Below are positions 10,087-19,332 of a stretch of DNA of 64,000 nt, piece after piece. The notes below the pieces were generated by a model. It did no database searches, was not told the DNA's origin, and saw only the letters and a list, made by a program, of their open reading frames with translations. A program made the position numbers and the translations under genes. The stretch spans positions 1-64,000 of the forward strand of contig JAOUFJ010000007.1 of NCBI GenBank assembly GCA_029858255.1, in the 5' to 3' direction. This DNA is from a candidate division WOR-3 bacterium (GTDB lineage Bacteria; Hydrothermota; Tepidihabitantia; SM23-42). The stretch's first letter is position 1; every line of letters begins with the position of its first letter.

Positions 10087-10686
10087 TCAACCCTCCCAAT
10101 CCACAAGAAATTCGTGGCACGAATCACCATTGCACGTGCAGTCTGTTTCTCTTACCTTCACCTTTGAGTTCGGGAACATGAATTTAAACAACCTTCCGAA
10201 ATAACCTTCGAGATACCTGCAATAAACTGGATGCAATGTAAAATCATAAAGACGGACTACCGCATGCCTTGTCTCTTCGTCCAGCGAGACCGCCTCTAAA
10301 CGCCCCGTATCATAATGCTTTGTCCAGTACTCAGGAGCATGACTAAACGCGACATGTGGTGAAATAAAAAACTTCATAAAGAGTTTCACAATGAATGAAT
10401 GCTTGGGCGCAGCATCACCCATTGCCACTATTTCCTCGTCAGACCAGTTAAACACGTCTTTCATGACCAGAAAAGAAAGAGCCCTCAAACTGAGTGCCAT
10501 CCATTCCATAGAACTGACATCCCCGTAGTTCAGTTCGTACTCCAAAACGCGCAGGCCGGCTTCGACTTTCTCCAACCCATCTCTGCCCTGTTTGTTCCTT
10601 ATATACTCCGCATCCGTCTCAAACACGGCACCACGAACTTGACCTTTTATCGCCATCAATTGTTCAATCTCATCCTTAGGCACCAT
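10087..10686 (-). CDS. V4R/HNOB-like small-molecule-binding protein
   Basis: A 199-residue protein. Its C-terminal part resembles the V4R / heme-NO-binding-like fold: helical N-terminal half, then a stretch ending TDCTCNGDSCHEFLVDW, the Cys-rich beta-hairpin typical of V4R-type sensor domains. Such domains bind small ligands or metals and often feed signalling proteins. The start has AAAGGAG 7 nt upstream. It lies first in an operon with the HD-GYP sensor, so a ligand-input role is a reasonable inference. Family assignment is by pattern only. Confidence 0.6.
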   Translation of the reverse strand: MVPKDEIEQLMAIKGQVRGAVFETDAEYIRNKQGRDGLEKVEAGLRVLEYELNYGDVSSMEWMALSLRALSFLVMKDVFNWSDEEIVAMGDAAPKHSFIVKLFMKFFISPHVAFSHAPEYWTKHYDTGRLEAVSLDEETRHAVVRLYDFTLHPVYCRYLEGYFGRLFKFMFPNSKVKVRETDCTCNGDSCHEFLVDWEG

Positions 10687-10785
10687 AAAGGCTCCTTTTA
10701 TTAATTAATATTTCTTATCTATCAGGAAAAATACTTGGATATTTGCATGCGATACCGGAGTACCGACGCCTATGCGGTCTAATAC

Positions 10786-10813
10786 AATATAGTCACTTTT
10801 GGGTAGCTGTCAA
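10786..10813 (-). promoter_or_regulatory. Promoter of the V4R/HD-GYP operon
   Basis: On the minus strand TTGACA (10808-10813) and TATATT (10786-10791) are separated by 16 nt, about 100 nt upstream of the first gene. The spacing matches most other promoters in the window. Confidence 0.6.
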
Positions 10814-10897
10814 GTGTTTTGTATACCCTGCCTGGACATCAACACAGAACAATGAGTGAAATTGACTCAGCAGACCGAACGTGGTATTTTGACTCTT

Positions 10898-11575
10898 CTA
10901 CCGTGTCTTGGTGAGAAAATCGGTTGCTTTCTTTATGTCCTGGCTCTTGGATATCAAGAAGACCGTATCGCCTTCTTCTATCGTATTACTTCCTCTCGGG
11001 ATCAGGAAATCACCGGCTTCTTCACGGTAGATTCCGACGAATACGACATCCCTGGGGAATTTCCTCTTCTCAGTTATCTCCTTTATTTTCATGCCTATAC
11101 TCTGGGCACTTTTCGGGACTTTAACGGCGTATACTTGTGCTTTACCTCCACCGAGCGTCGTGACCTGTTTGACTTTCGGCTGCTCAACCTCCATGATTAT
11201 TTGATTCACCAGCAAATCGGACATCCTCACGATGGTCGTAACACCCGCCAGCACATAGGCTTCAGCATAACGAGGATTTCTCAAACGCGCCACGATACGG
11301 GGAATGCCAAGACTTTTCGCGAGCAGTGCACAGGCAATGTTGTCCGCGGCTTCTCGCATCAGACACAGAATCACATCGGCTTTTATGGCTCCTGCCTTTT
11401 CCAGTGTGTGGATGTCGGTCGCATTGCCGTTAATGGTCAACGCTCCAGTTTCTGCATATATCGATTCACAAACCTTAGGGTCCTTGTCAATAACCACGAC
11501 ATCATGTTTACCGTTAACAAGAACCTTAGTAACCTCGTGCCCAATTATCCCTGCCCCTGCTATGATTATGTACAT
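10898..11575 (-). CDS. trkA: Trk/Ktr potassium-uptake regulatory subunit TrkA
   Basis: A 225-residue RCK protein: TrkA-N Rossmann domain (YIIIAGAGIIGHEVTKVL, a GxGxxG nucleotide site) and TrkA-C domain (about 140-225). The length fits the single-unit KtrA/TrkA type. It gates the TrkH channel by binding NAD(H) or adenine nucleotides on the cytosolic face. The ATG at 11575 is preferred because GGAGG lies 7 nt upstream; an upstream TTG would be too close to it. The trkH gene ends 22 nt upstream, so the two form an operon. Confidence 0.92.
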   Translation of the reverse strand: MYIIIAGAGIIGHEVTKVLVNGKHDVVVIDKDPKVCESIYAETGALTINGNATDIHTLEKAGAIKADVILCLMREAADNIACALLAKSLGIPRIVARLRNPRYAEAYVLAGVTTIVRMSDLLVNQIIMEVEQPKVKQVTTLGGGKAQVYAVKVPKSAQSIGMKIKEITEKRKFPRDVVFVGIYREEAGDFLIPRGSNTIEEGDTVFLISKSQDIKKATDFLTKTR

Positions 11576-11597
11576 CAGCAAACCTCCATTTGTTGTA

Positions 11598-13121
11598 TTA
11601 TGAAAGCCATACCCTCCTGCTGAAGATCAACAGCACTGGTAGTATCTCCAAGCGACCTGCAAGCATGCCAAAGATGTAGACAATCTTTATTACCGGATGC
11701 AGATCTCCCATCCCACTGGCTGGTATGTAACAGGGACCGATATTACCCAATGCGCTGAACATACCGCTGAACGCGCTATAGGAGTCGAAATTAGAAAATA
11801 TCGCCGTCACAATGCCACCAACAACAAGGAGCACGATCCAGGCGAAAAATAAACCACTCACCCGATAGACCTCGTTCGCGTCAACTGGCTTTTTGTCAAT
11901 GATAATGGTGGAAAGCGCCCGCACCGGAATCCGCAGCCGGAAGATCTCTCGTTGTATCAACTTCAGCAGAATGCTGATGCGAAAAACCTTAACGCCGCCA
12001 CCGGTAGAACCTACACAACCTCCTATCACCATCATCACGAGGAAAAGCTGTCTTGCCAGATGACCAAAAAACGCCCCGCCTATATCGCGTGTGCCAAAAC
12101 CAGTTGTCGTGAAGATCGACACGACCTGAAAAAACACATAACGGAAATTTTCCTCGATCCCGCTCATAAACCCACCACCACCAGCGCTAATTCCTTGTGC
12201 AAATCCTGTCTTACAGAACCGCTCCAACAAAATCAGTGCCGCAAAAATGCTGATCAGTGACCACCAGTATTTCATTTCGATGTTATCGATCAAACTCTTA
12301 ATGTTTCCGCGTAACAAGCGGTAGTGAACCAGGAAATTCGTACCGCCCATGAGCATGCCGATGATGAGGATATATTCCATCCAGATGTAGTTGGAAAAAC
12401 CAGCAGTACGGTAATAGTCGATACTCGCATCGTAGGGTGAGAAACCACCCGTCGATAATGCGGTGAAACTATGGCATACACTGTCAAAAAGTGGCATACC
12501 GACCGAGAAAAGGCCGAGAACGATGATCAAGGTAAAACCTGCGTATATGCCCCACAGTATCTTCAAGGTATGAGATAAACCCGGCACCGGACGTTCCATC
12601 TCTATCTTGTGACTCTCAGCACCAAATAGCCTATGTGCACTTCCACCGCGGTATGTTACTGCCAGAAAGAAAGTAAGGATCCCCAATCCCCCAATCCATT
12701 GGGTCATGCTCCGCCAGAATAGTATGCATTTCGGCATCCTTTCAAGCCCGGTAAACATTGTTATACCCGTGGTCGTGAAGCCGCTCATGGCCTCAAAGAA
12801 ACCATTCAGGTAAGTAGCATGGATCCCGATTACAAATGGAAGAGCACCAAGTGCAGAAAACCCCAACCAGCCCAAGCTGCACGTCAACATCGCGCCGTAA
12901 TTGCTCATACTCCCTGCCCGGAAAAGAGCACGGAATGCAAACCCGAATGTAAATGCAAGGACACTTGGTATCACGAATGCCAATGTGTTGGTCCCCCACT
13001 GCCCAACGTCATCCAGGAACACGAGTATTGCAAGAGGAAAAAGCAAAAAAACACCAAGAACTATGAATACCGAGCCGAGAGCGTTGAAAACAACGTTTAT
13101 TGTATCAAAACGATTGCGCAT
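11598..13121 (-). CDS. trkH: Potassium-uptake channel subunit TrkH
   Basis: A 507-residue inner-membrane protein with about ten hydrophobic segments. It carries the four degenerate pore loops of the TrkH/KtrB family (TTTGITMFTG, STGGFSPYDA, TTTGFGTRDI, ALGNIGPCYI), with the selectivity-filter glycines present. It imports K+ together with TrkA, whose gene follows. A promoter lies at 13238-13266 with a leader of over 100 nt. The length is typical of the family. Confidence 0.93.
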   Translation of the reverse strand: MRNRFDTINVVFNALGSVFIVLGVFLLFPLAILVFLDDVGQWGTNTLAFVIPSVLAFTFGFAFRALFRAGSMSNYGAMLTCSLGWLGFSALGALPFVIGIHATYLNGFFEAMSGFTTTGITMFTGLERMPKCILFWRSMTQWIGGLGILTFFLAVTYRGGSAHRLFGAESHKIEMERPVPGLSHTLKILWGIYAGFTLIIVLGLFSVGMPLFDSVCHSFTALSTGGFSPYDASIDYYRTAGFSNYIWMEYILIIGMLMGGTNFLVHYRLLRGNIKSLIDNIEMKYWWSLISIFAALILLERFCKTGFAQGISAGGGGFMSGIEENFRYVFFQVVSIFTTTGFGTRDIGGAFFGHLARQLFLVMMVIGGCVGSTGGGVKVFRISILLKLIQREIFRLRIPVRALSTIIIDKKPVDANEVYRVSGLFFAWIVLLVVGGIVTAIFSNFDSYSAFSGMFSALGNIGPCYIPASGMGDLHPVIKIVYIFGMLAGRLEILPVLLIFSRRVWLS

Positions 13122-13237
13122 TCAATGGCCTATATCGGTCCAAATACCCAATTCCTGGTGCCAGCTGATAATACCAGATACCAACTGTTTCGGAATGCAA
13201 TAAAATGCCCCGTTGCAGAGAATTCAACATCCCGTGA

Positions 13238-13266
13238 ATTATACAAATGCATAATTAAAATGTCAA
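13238..13266 (-). promoter_or_regulatory. trkH: Promoter of trkH-trkA
   Basis: TTGACA (13261-13266) and TATAAT (13238-13243) on the minus strand with a 17-nt spacer, both exact consensus hexamers. Confidence 0.7.
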
Positions 13267-13387
13267 GTCTCAGCCCAGACAAACCCGCGGCGAACATGAT
13301 ACCAGTGCACAGATAGCAATAAACTAATCAGGCTTCGTCGTTGTCATAATACCAAATAGAATAAATAAACACTTGGGAATTCTTAAG

Positions 13388-13416
13388 CCGAGATATATTC
13401 TCGGTTTTATTATTAT
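13388..13416 (+). terminator. Terminator-like hairpin in the transglycosylase leader
   Basis: CCGAGA (13388-13393), a 5-nt loop, TCTCGG (13399-13404), then TTTTATTATTATTTTT. The T run is only on the plus strand, and no plus-strand gene lies upstream. It may be an attenuator in the leader of the gene at 13463, or a remnant. Confidence 0.4.
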
Positions 13417-13462
13417 TTTTACACCAATGCTGAATAGAAATAATTAAGGAGGATTTAGAATA

Positions 13463-14074
13463 ATGAAACAAATCGCCGTGAAAGTCGTAATCGGTGTTCT
13501 GATAGCGTTGATGGCAGTATTCTCGTGGCAGATAATTATGCTTCGCCAGAACCTTCAGGAAAAAATGGAAACCGTGAATCTAATGATCTCGAAATATGAA
13601 GCAAAGGCACAGTTCATCGATGACTATCTACCCATAGTTGATGAGTACACGCAATCCGAGATAACGGCAAAAAGGATTCTTGCTGCCGTCTATGAAAACA
13701 GCGTGCAGTACGATATCCAGCCCGAGCTGATACTCTCGGTGATAATGGTCGAGTCCGAATTCAATCCAAGGGCATACAGCAGCGTCGGAGCGATCGGATT
13801 GATGCAAATTATGCCGGTCACAGGTATCTATGTTGGTAGAAGCCTGGGATATTCGATCAAGAACGAAGATGATCTCTACAATATCGAGAGAAATATTAAG
13901 GTCGGTGTCGTATTCCTCAAGGAGTGCATAGAAAGATTAGGCGAGCACAGAGGCCTGGGCTACTACTATGCAGGACGGCATTCGCAACACTACAATAGAT
14001 ATACCACGAAGATCGCCGCGGCCAAGGAGCTGTGGACAGCCGATGTCTCAAGCCTGACTTATAATGTGCACTAA
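13463..14074 (+). CDS. Membrane-anchored lytic transglycosylase (SLT domain)
   Basis: A 203-residue protein with one N-terminal membrane segment (about 5-26), a short coiled linker and an SLT/goose-lysozyme-like domain (about 82-195). The catalytic Glu97 sits in VESEFNP and GAIGLMQIMP follows, both family hallmarks. The usual AYNAG motif is replaced by GYYYAG. It cleaves peptidoglycan between MurNAc and GlcNAc in the periplasm. AAGGAGG lies 8 nt before the ATG. It stands alone between converging and diverging genes. Confidence 0.88.
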   Translation: MKQIAVKVVIGVLIALMAVFSWQIIMLRQNLQEKMETVNLMISKYEAKAQFIDDYLPIVDEYTQSEITAKRILAAVYENSVQYDIQPELILSVIMVESEFNPRAYSSVGAIGLMQIMPVTGIYVGRSLGYSIKNEDDLYNIERNIKVGVVFLKECIERLGEHRGLGYYYAGRHSQHYNRYTTKIAAAKELWTADVSSLTYNVH

Positions 14075-14124
14075 ATTGCAGGAATGAAGGTTCTGTTCAG
14101 GTCTGAAATTACAAGCCGTTGTCT

Positions 14125-14853
14125 TTAGAAAATATACTCCAGGGCGTCGGTCGGTACCCACCCTCCAACACCACCTGGTAATTGAAACAGGGCGTATCCG
14201 CCTCTGGTTTCGCGTACGCTCACCTCAGCTCCATCGTGCACGAGAAGGATTTCCTTGTATTCTGCACCCGGACCGCTGGTAGCACTGACTTCAGGTGCCA
14301 CGACAACCGCATGGGAACCTTCGATTTCCGCTCGCCAAGATAACCAGCTAATGAAGAAGAAGAGACAAATGAAAATGCTAGCAGCTAGCATGTAAACAGC
14401 AGCTTTTCTCCGATATACTACCAGCACCGATAAGAAGAACACCGATACCATGAACAATATCGTTGTGAGGAGTTGAGCTTCAAAGAGTGAAACGGAATGG
14501 AGCACCTCTGACAGCAAATTCATGAACGGGCTTTGGGCCGAAGATATCTTATCGACACGATAATTGCGTGCGAAATTAAGATTATATGCAATGTCACTGT
14601 CCCGTGGAGAAAGGAAATTTGCCCTGCGGTAATTCAATATCGCCTTGCCGAGCATTCCACGCTTGAAATAACTATTGCCAAGATTGTAATATACCCCTCC
14701 ATTATTTATCTCTTTGCTTGCTTGTTCATAAGCAACAATTGCTTCGCTGTATTTCCCTTGTTCATAGTACGCATTCCCTCTTCTGTATGATTCAGTGGAG
14801 TTCAGCCCGAACTGCAAAAAGACCAAGAACGCGTAAGTAAGTGCCGCAGTCAT
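14125..14853 (-). CDS. batE: BatE-type TPR/SH3 protein
   Basis: A 242-residue protein: signal or anchor segment, TPR units (about 20-90, AYYEQGKYSEAIVAYEQ), two central membrane segments (about 125-170) and a C-terminal SH3b domain (GAEYKEILLVHDGAEVSV). This layout is that of BatE, the last gene of Bat aerotolerance operons. It probably acts at the periplasmic side of the inner membrane as a scaffold. Its start overlaps the batD stop by 4 nt. Function of Bat proteins is still only partly known. Confidence 0.8.
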   Translation of the reverse strand: MTAALTYAFLVFLQFGLNSTESYRRGNAYYEQGKYSEAIVAYEQASKEINNGGVYYNLGNSYFKRGMLGKAILNYRRANFLSPRDSDIAYNLNFARNYRVDKISSAQSPFMNLLSEVLHSVSLFEAQLLTTILFMVSVFFLSVLVVYRRKAAVYMLAASIFICLFFFISWLSWRAEIEGSHAVVVAPEVSATSGPGAEYKEILLVHDGAEVSVRETRGGYALFQLPGGVGGWVPTDALEYIF

Positions 14854-16607
14854 AATTTAGCGATCAACGCCTTTGTCTTTTCATACAACATGCGAGGATC
14901 ATCGCATTTCATCCCCGGCGAAAACCTCATATCACATTGATTAAACAGATATTCCAAGTCCTTGATAGTTTCCGCCGGGACCTGCCTAACTCTTAGTTCC
15001 TGGATTATGCCTTCATTGGTGAGAGCACCTACTTCGAGATTGTAACGGTCACCAATATATCCGAGCAACACCCTTGAGAGTGCAGCGTGGAATTCCTTTT
15101 CCCTGTTTTTCATAAGATGCTGTTTGACTTCATTAAGACGTATCTTCAGTAACTTGCTCGACCTCACCTTACGTGCATAGGCACGGTCGGATATGAGTCG
15201 AGCCTGATGGCGGCGATAAAGGATGGAAGCCCCAAGCATCACAAAAGTGGCCATGTAGGGAAAAACAAGCCACCAGCCAGCCGACATCGGCTGGCTGGAG
15301 AGGCGCTTAACATCAGGTTTTATGTACCGGATATCGCTGCCTGTAACCTTCAAGCCCCCGCTTTGCGCAAGCTCTACCGCAGATGAGGTTTGCGTGGCGA
15401 CGAACTTCAATGCCCTGGTAGATACGGTTTCGAACCTTCTTTCTTCGGGATTGAAGAAAGCCATCGTTATGGCCGGCACTGCATGTTCCCCGTCGGTTTG
15501 AGGAATGAGTGGGTAGTTGAATTCTTTATAACCCTGTATCCTATTCTCGGCAAAGCGCACATCTTCATTTATCTCCGGATCCAGGATCCTCACTCCCGGG
15601 ATGTCAGGGATGGTCGGCCTCTCCACAAGCTTGATATTGCCAGAACCGGTGATCCTCACCGTCAAGGTAATTGGCTCGGCAGCTTCTGACGAAGTTCTAT
15701 CGAGCGACGATACGATCGAGAATTCACCTACACCACCGGTAAAATCGCCGGGCCTCCCCTCAACGGGTAGCGGTATCACATTAACGACCAATGGATCAGA
15801 TTCAATAACCACTGTTTTGGTAGTGCCAAAAAAATCAAAAAAATCGCGCGGTGATTGCAGAACCGCCACATTCAGTTTCATGGGTGATATTCGAAGTTGA
15901 CCGCTGCTCATCGGAAACAGAGCCGTCTTCTTCAACTGGCAATAATCATACAACACACCATCTATGGTCTTTCTCTGGAATTCAATTCTTTGTGCGTCGA
16001 AGATAGGTTCAACCCAGAATCCATTAAAAGATGGAAGCTCACCGAGACTCATGTCGGCCAGCCTGAGTCTCGTATACAGCGCATATTCAACTACCACCTG
16101 CTCACCCTGGTATACGCTCCTGCGGTTCACCGCCGCGGACAGTCTAAGATTCCCATTGACATCATCACCGGATACCGATGGCAGGGGCGCCTGGGCTGAT
16201 TTTGGCTGGCCGGGCACAGCACCACCCTTAACCACCTTCATACCTATTGGCTTTGTCCTGTACACCTCTCCGCTGAGCTCCAGTTCGCAAGGCCCGATTA
16301 CAGTTTCGCCGACGCTTCTCGGATAAAGCGTGTAAATAAAATTAACGAGCTGCCGTCTGATCGACTTGCCTCCCGCCATCTGAATGCTCGTGGACTGTGA
16401 CGTCGAGGTTCCTCCGATATTGAAATCCGGCAGATCCGGTAACTTTGGATAAGGGATCTGACCAAGGTCCTCGCCTTCAACAATCACCGTGAGTATGACA
16501 GGTTCGCCAATTTCAACTTCAGTTCTGTCAATCGAAGCTACAAATCTTATTTCTGCAGAAAGGAGCAATACAGGAACGAGCAAGAGGATTCTACCAATCT
16601 TTTTCAA
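14850..16607 (-). CDS. batD: BatD-type membrane protein
   Basis: About 585 residues: signal peptide (LKKIGRILLLVPVLLLSAEI), several beta-sandwich repeats that open with the BatD hallmark VEIGEPVILTV, one membrane segment (GWWLVFPYMATFVMLGASILY) and a cytosolic helical tail. The TTG at 16607 is preferred because AGGAAGG lies just upstream; GTG codons at 16610 and 16631 are alternatives. It overlaps the 3' end of batC. BatD has large periplasmic Ig-like domains and is thought to join a BatA-E envelope complex. The reading of the operon context is firm; the biochemical role is not known. Confidence 0.83.
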   Translation of the reverse strand: MKKIGRILLLVPVLLLSAEIRFVASIDRTEVEIGEPVILTVIVEGEDLGQIPYPKLPDLPDFNIGGTSTSQSTSIQMAGGKSIRRQLVNFIYTLYPRSVGETVIGPCELELSGEVYRTKPIGMKVVKGGAVPGQPKSAQAPLPSVSGDDVNGNLRLSAAVNRRSVYQGEQVVVEYALYTRLRLADMSLGELPSFNGFWVEPIFDAQRIEFQRKTIDGVLYDYCQLKKTALFPMSSGQLRISPMKLNVAVLQSPRDFFDFFGTTKTVVIESDPLVVNVIPLPVEGRPGDFTGGVGEFSIVSSLDRTSSEAAEPITLTVRITGSGNIKLVERPTIPDIPGVRILDPEINEDVRFAENRIQGYKEFNYPLIPQTDGEHAVPAITMAFFNPEERRFETVSTRALKFVATQTSSAVELAQSGGLKVTGSDIRYIKPDVKRLSSQPMSAGWWLVFPYMATFVMLGASILYRRHQARLISDRAYARKVRSSKLLKIRLNEVKQHLMKNREKEFHAALSRVLLGYIGDRYNLEVGALTNEGIIQELRVRQVPAETIKDLEYLFNQCDMRFSPGMKCDDPRMLYEKTKALIAKL

Positions 16608-17202
16608 CACTTTCCTTCCTTTCCTGGACACGCGACTTTTCTAGATTTTCCCTTTCTTTGTTTTCCATCGCCTGAAGCACACGCTCCGCCTGCTCCTTGC
16701 CAATTTCACTCTCATCTGGCTGTGGCTGAGGCTGTTCATCGGGAGGGTGTTGCTGCTGGGTCGAATCGCTCTGTGGCTGATTCTGCAACTTTTCCTTTAT
16801 TCGAAGACAGAACTCAAGATTCTGTTTCGCCTGCAAATCCTCTGGATTCGCAAGGAGTGACATCTTATAAGCATCAATAGAGACCTCCAACTGTCCCTTT
16901 TTGAACTGGGAGTTTCCAATATTGTAGAAGACGTTAGACTGGAACATACGTTCCTTATCAAGGAAACCAAGCTGAAACTCACTCACCGCTTCATCGTACT
17001 TTTCCATTCTATACAGTACACGGCCAATGTTATAGTGAATTTTCGGGTTATCAGGCTCCTGGACCAACGCTTTTTGATAACTCTCCAATGCCGCATCATA
17101 TTCTCCCTTGCGTTCGAGGTAATTCCCGCGTCGCATGTCCGAGCCGACATCGGACCATGCCACAGAGACAGCAATCAACGCTGTGCACCAAAAGAATTTC
17201 AT
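16591..17202 (-). CDS. batC: BatC-type TPR protein
   Basis: A 203-residue exported protein: signal peptide (about 1-17), three TPR units (GEYDAALESYQKALVQEPDNPKIHYNIG and following), a Gln/Pro-rich linker, and the conserved BatC end with LQAMENKERE and the C-terminal KDW. TPR units suggest a protein-binding scaffold in the periplasm. The start lies 145 nt after the end of batB, the only sizeable gap in the operon, so a secondary promoter is possible there. I saw no clear hexamers. Confidence 0.82.
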   Translation of the reverse strand: MKFFWCTALIAVSVAWSDVGSDMRRGNYLERKGEYDAALESYQKALVQEPDNPKIHYNIGRVLYRMEKYDEAVSEFQLGFLDKERMFQSNVFYNIGNSQFKKGQLEVSIDAYKMSLLANPEDLQAKQNLEFCLRIKEKLQNQPQSDSTQQQHPPDEQPQPQPDESEIGKEQAERVLQAMENKERENLEKSRVQERKESVEKDW

Positions 17203-17347
17203 GGGCAGATATACTCTCTTGACGGTTTCTTCCGCCGGTTTTCGGACAAAGTATCATAGATATTTCGACGATTGTCCAAAAGTATGAGCGACGAAAAAAG
17301 GTTTACCGCACCGGCAGCAATATCCCTTAACATAGGACGATAAGTTT

Positions 17348-18358
17348 TCATAAATCGTACCATCTCCCCTTTCGGTCATTCAAGAACACCCCCAATAATA
17401 CGAAGATGAAAGCCGGAATCAAGAAATATTGATATCGTTCCTCATATTCAATGTACTCGCCACCGCTAATATCACTCTTCTTTATTCTATCCAACTCGGC
17501 GATCAATCGATCCATGTAAACACCTTCGGTCCGGAAGTATCTGCCATCGGTCGCCTTCGTCAAAACGATCAGTAATCTTTCGGTAAGGCGTGACATAACG
17601 ATCTTTTCATCCCTGTCCTTCTTATAGGAAACGAAATTTCCCTGCGCGTCGAATTCGGGTACCGGTGAGCCCTCGACCGTCCCCATACCAACAGCGAACA
17701 GCCTGATGCCCTGGTCTTTGATCCCTCCAACCGCCTTAACTGGTTCGCCGACAAGATTATCGCCATCGGTGAAGAGTATCATTGCTTTATAAGTATCCTC
17801 TTTCTGGTTCAATAGAGAAGCCGAAACGATTATTGCTTTTTCTAAATCCGTACCCGGTTTGGGTACCACGTCTGGTGATATTACATCAAGAAAGAGTTTT
17901 ACGGCTTCGATATCGGTCGTCAGCGGACACATGACATAACACTCTCCAGCAAAAGCCGTGATACCGACGAGATTCCCGGATAGTTCATCCAACAGCAGCT
18001 GGATTTCGGTTTTCGCCCGATCGAGCCGATTCGGCTTCACATCCTGAGCGAGCATGCTCTTCGAAGCATCGAGTGCGATTACAATATCAATACCCTTACC
18101 CTTGTAGATTTGCAGCTTCTCACCCCATTTCGGCCGGGCAAGCGCAATAACGAGAAACGCAAATCCGAAAACGAGCAGCAGATAACGCAACACCTGAAGA
18201 CGTGTGTCTACGGAACCCGTTATCTTCGAAATCATTTTGTCATCAGCAAAATCTCTAAGACGGGACTTCCTGCCAAGCCTATAGAGAAAGATGCCGATGA
18301 TCATAAACGGAACCATGATCAACAAGTAAAGATATTGCGGTAAGACCCACTTTATCAA
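17348..18358 (-). CDS. batB: BatB-type von Willebrand A protein
   Basis: A 336-residue protein with two N-terminal membrane segments, a VWA domain (about 85-290) and a C-terminal membrane segment (FLIPAFIFVLLGVFL). The MIDAS is intact: DASKS near the domain start, the central Thr, and FTDGDN. VWA domains bind a divalent ion and a partner protein. It pairs with BatA upstream (4-nt overlap). Confidence 0.88.
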   Translation of the reverse strand: MIKWVLPQYLYLLIMVPFMIIGIFLYRLGRKSRLRDFADDKMISKITGSVDTRLQVLRYLLLVFGFAFLVIALARPKWGEKLQIYKGKGIDIVIALDASKSMLAQDVKPNRLDRAKTEIQLLLDELSGNLVGITAFAGECYVMCPLTTDIEAVKLFLDVISPDVVPKPGTDLEKAIIVSASLLNQKEDTYKAMILFTDGDNLVGEPVKAVGGIKDQGIRLFAVGMGTVEGSPVPEFDAQGNFVSYKKDRDEKIVMSRLTERLLIVLTKATDGRYFRTEGVYMDRLIAELDRIKKSDISGGEYIEYEERYQYFLIPAFIFVLLGVFLNDRKGRWYDL

Positions 18359-19332
18359 GGCAATCTCCTTAAAACCACAAAGCTGAGGAACATATTCACA
18401 ATGAATGTAATAACCGCAGCCTTCATGATGTCATCTGCCTTCTCTTCATGAACAGTGTGCTGGATCATCTTGAACGTTGTCGGTTCCATCCTATCGATTT
18501 CATCATAAGTCGCCTTCAAAGCCGCCGCATCCGAAGCGAGAAAAGCATGGCCGCCGGTTATACCGGCAATCTCGTTCAATATATCCATGTCAAAGTCGAT
18601 CTCAACCTGGGTGTAAGTTCTGCCGAATATCTGATGATCCACCGGGTAAGGGACCAGACCTTTGGTACCTACACCTATGCAATAGACCCGAATCCCAAAG
18701 GTCTGCGCGATCCTCGCCGCGCTCACCGGGTCGATCTCACCACGGTTGTTCACACCGTCAGTCAGTAGAATTATTGTTTTCTGCTGTGCCTTTGAATTTT
18801 TCAAACGGTTGACTGTGGTGGCTAACCCTGTGCCAATAGCAGTTCCATCCTCGAGCAAGCCAAAATCGACATAATTCATCAGATCCTTAAGAACCGAATG
18901 GTCCAGAGTCAAGGGGCACTGCGTTAACGCATCGGCAGCAAAAACGACGAGACCGATGCGATCGCCCTCACGCTTCTCAACAAATTCCTTTGCCCTCTCC
19001 TTGGCAACGTACAGACGGTTCTTCGGCTGGAAGTCTTCCGCTCTCATCGATGTCGATATGTCGAGGCAGAGCATAATATCAACGCCGCGTGTTTCGATCT
19101 CTTCGTACACTCTGCCCTCCTGAGGCCGAGAGAGGCCAATAACAAGAAGAACGAGCACGAACAAGTTGAGAAACGAAGGCAAATGCTGCATCAACTTGCC
19201 TCGCATACCAGCAGTCTTCAGGAAAGTAATATCTGAAAACACAATTGCCGATCTTCTCTTCCTGAATTCGAAATAGATGAGAGGCAAGAGTAAGATGAGC
19301 AATAGAAAATACCACGGATGGGCAAATCTCAT
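18355..19332 (-). CDS. batA: BatA-type von Willebrand A protein
   Basis: A 325-residue protein with the same plan as BatB: N-terminal membrane segments, a VWA domain (about 85-290) with the MIDAS motif DISTSMRAED and LLTDGVNNRG, and a C-terminal membrane helix (AAVITFIVNMFLSFVVL). It overlaps both neighbours by 4 nt, which implies translational coupling. MoxR-type AAA ATPases in the same operon often remodel VWA partners; that BatA is the partner here is an inference. Confidence 0.88.
   Translation of the reverse strand: MRFAHPWYFLLLILLLPLIYFEFRKRRSAIVFSDITFLKTAGMRGKLMQHLPSFLNLFVLVLLVIGLSRPQEGRVYEEIETRGVDIMLCLDISTSMRAEDFQPKNRLYVAKERAKEFVEKREGDRIGLVVFAADALTQCPLTLDHSVLKDLMNYVDFGLLEDGTAIGTGLATTVNRLKNSKAQQKTIILLTDGVNNRGEIDPVSAARIAQTFGIRVYCIGVGTKGLVPYPVDHQIFGRTYTQVEIDFDMDILNEIAGITGGHAFLASDAAALKATYDEIDRMEPTTFKMIQHTVHEEKADDIMKAAVITFIVNMFLSFVVLRRLP

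Larger units (their letters stand above)
13122..13462. other. Divergent intergenic region between trkH and a transglycosylase gene
   Basis: This region holds a minus-strand promoter for trkH and, on the plus strand, a hairpin followed by a T-rich run about 60 nt before the next gene (both listed separately). AAGGAGG precedes the ATG at 13463. No coding capacity was recognised in the rest. Confidence 0.5.
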
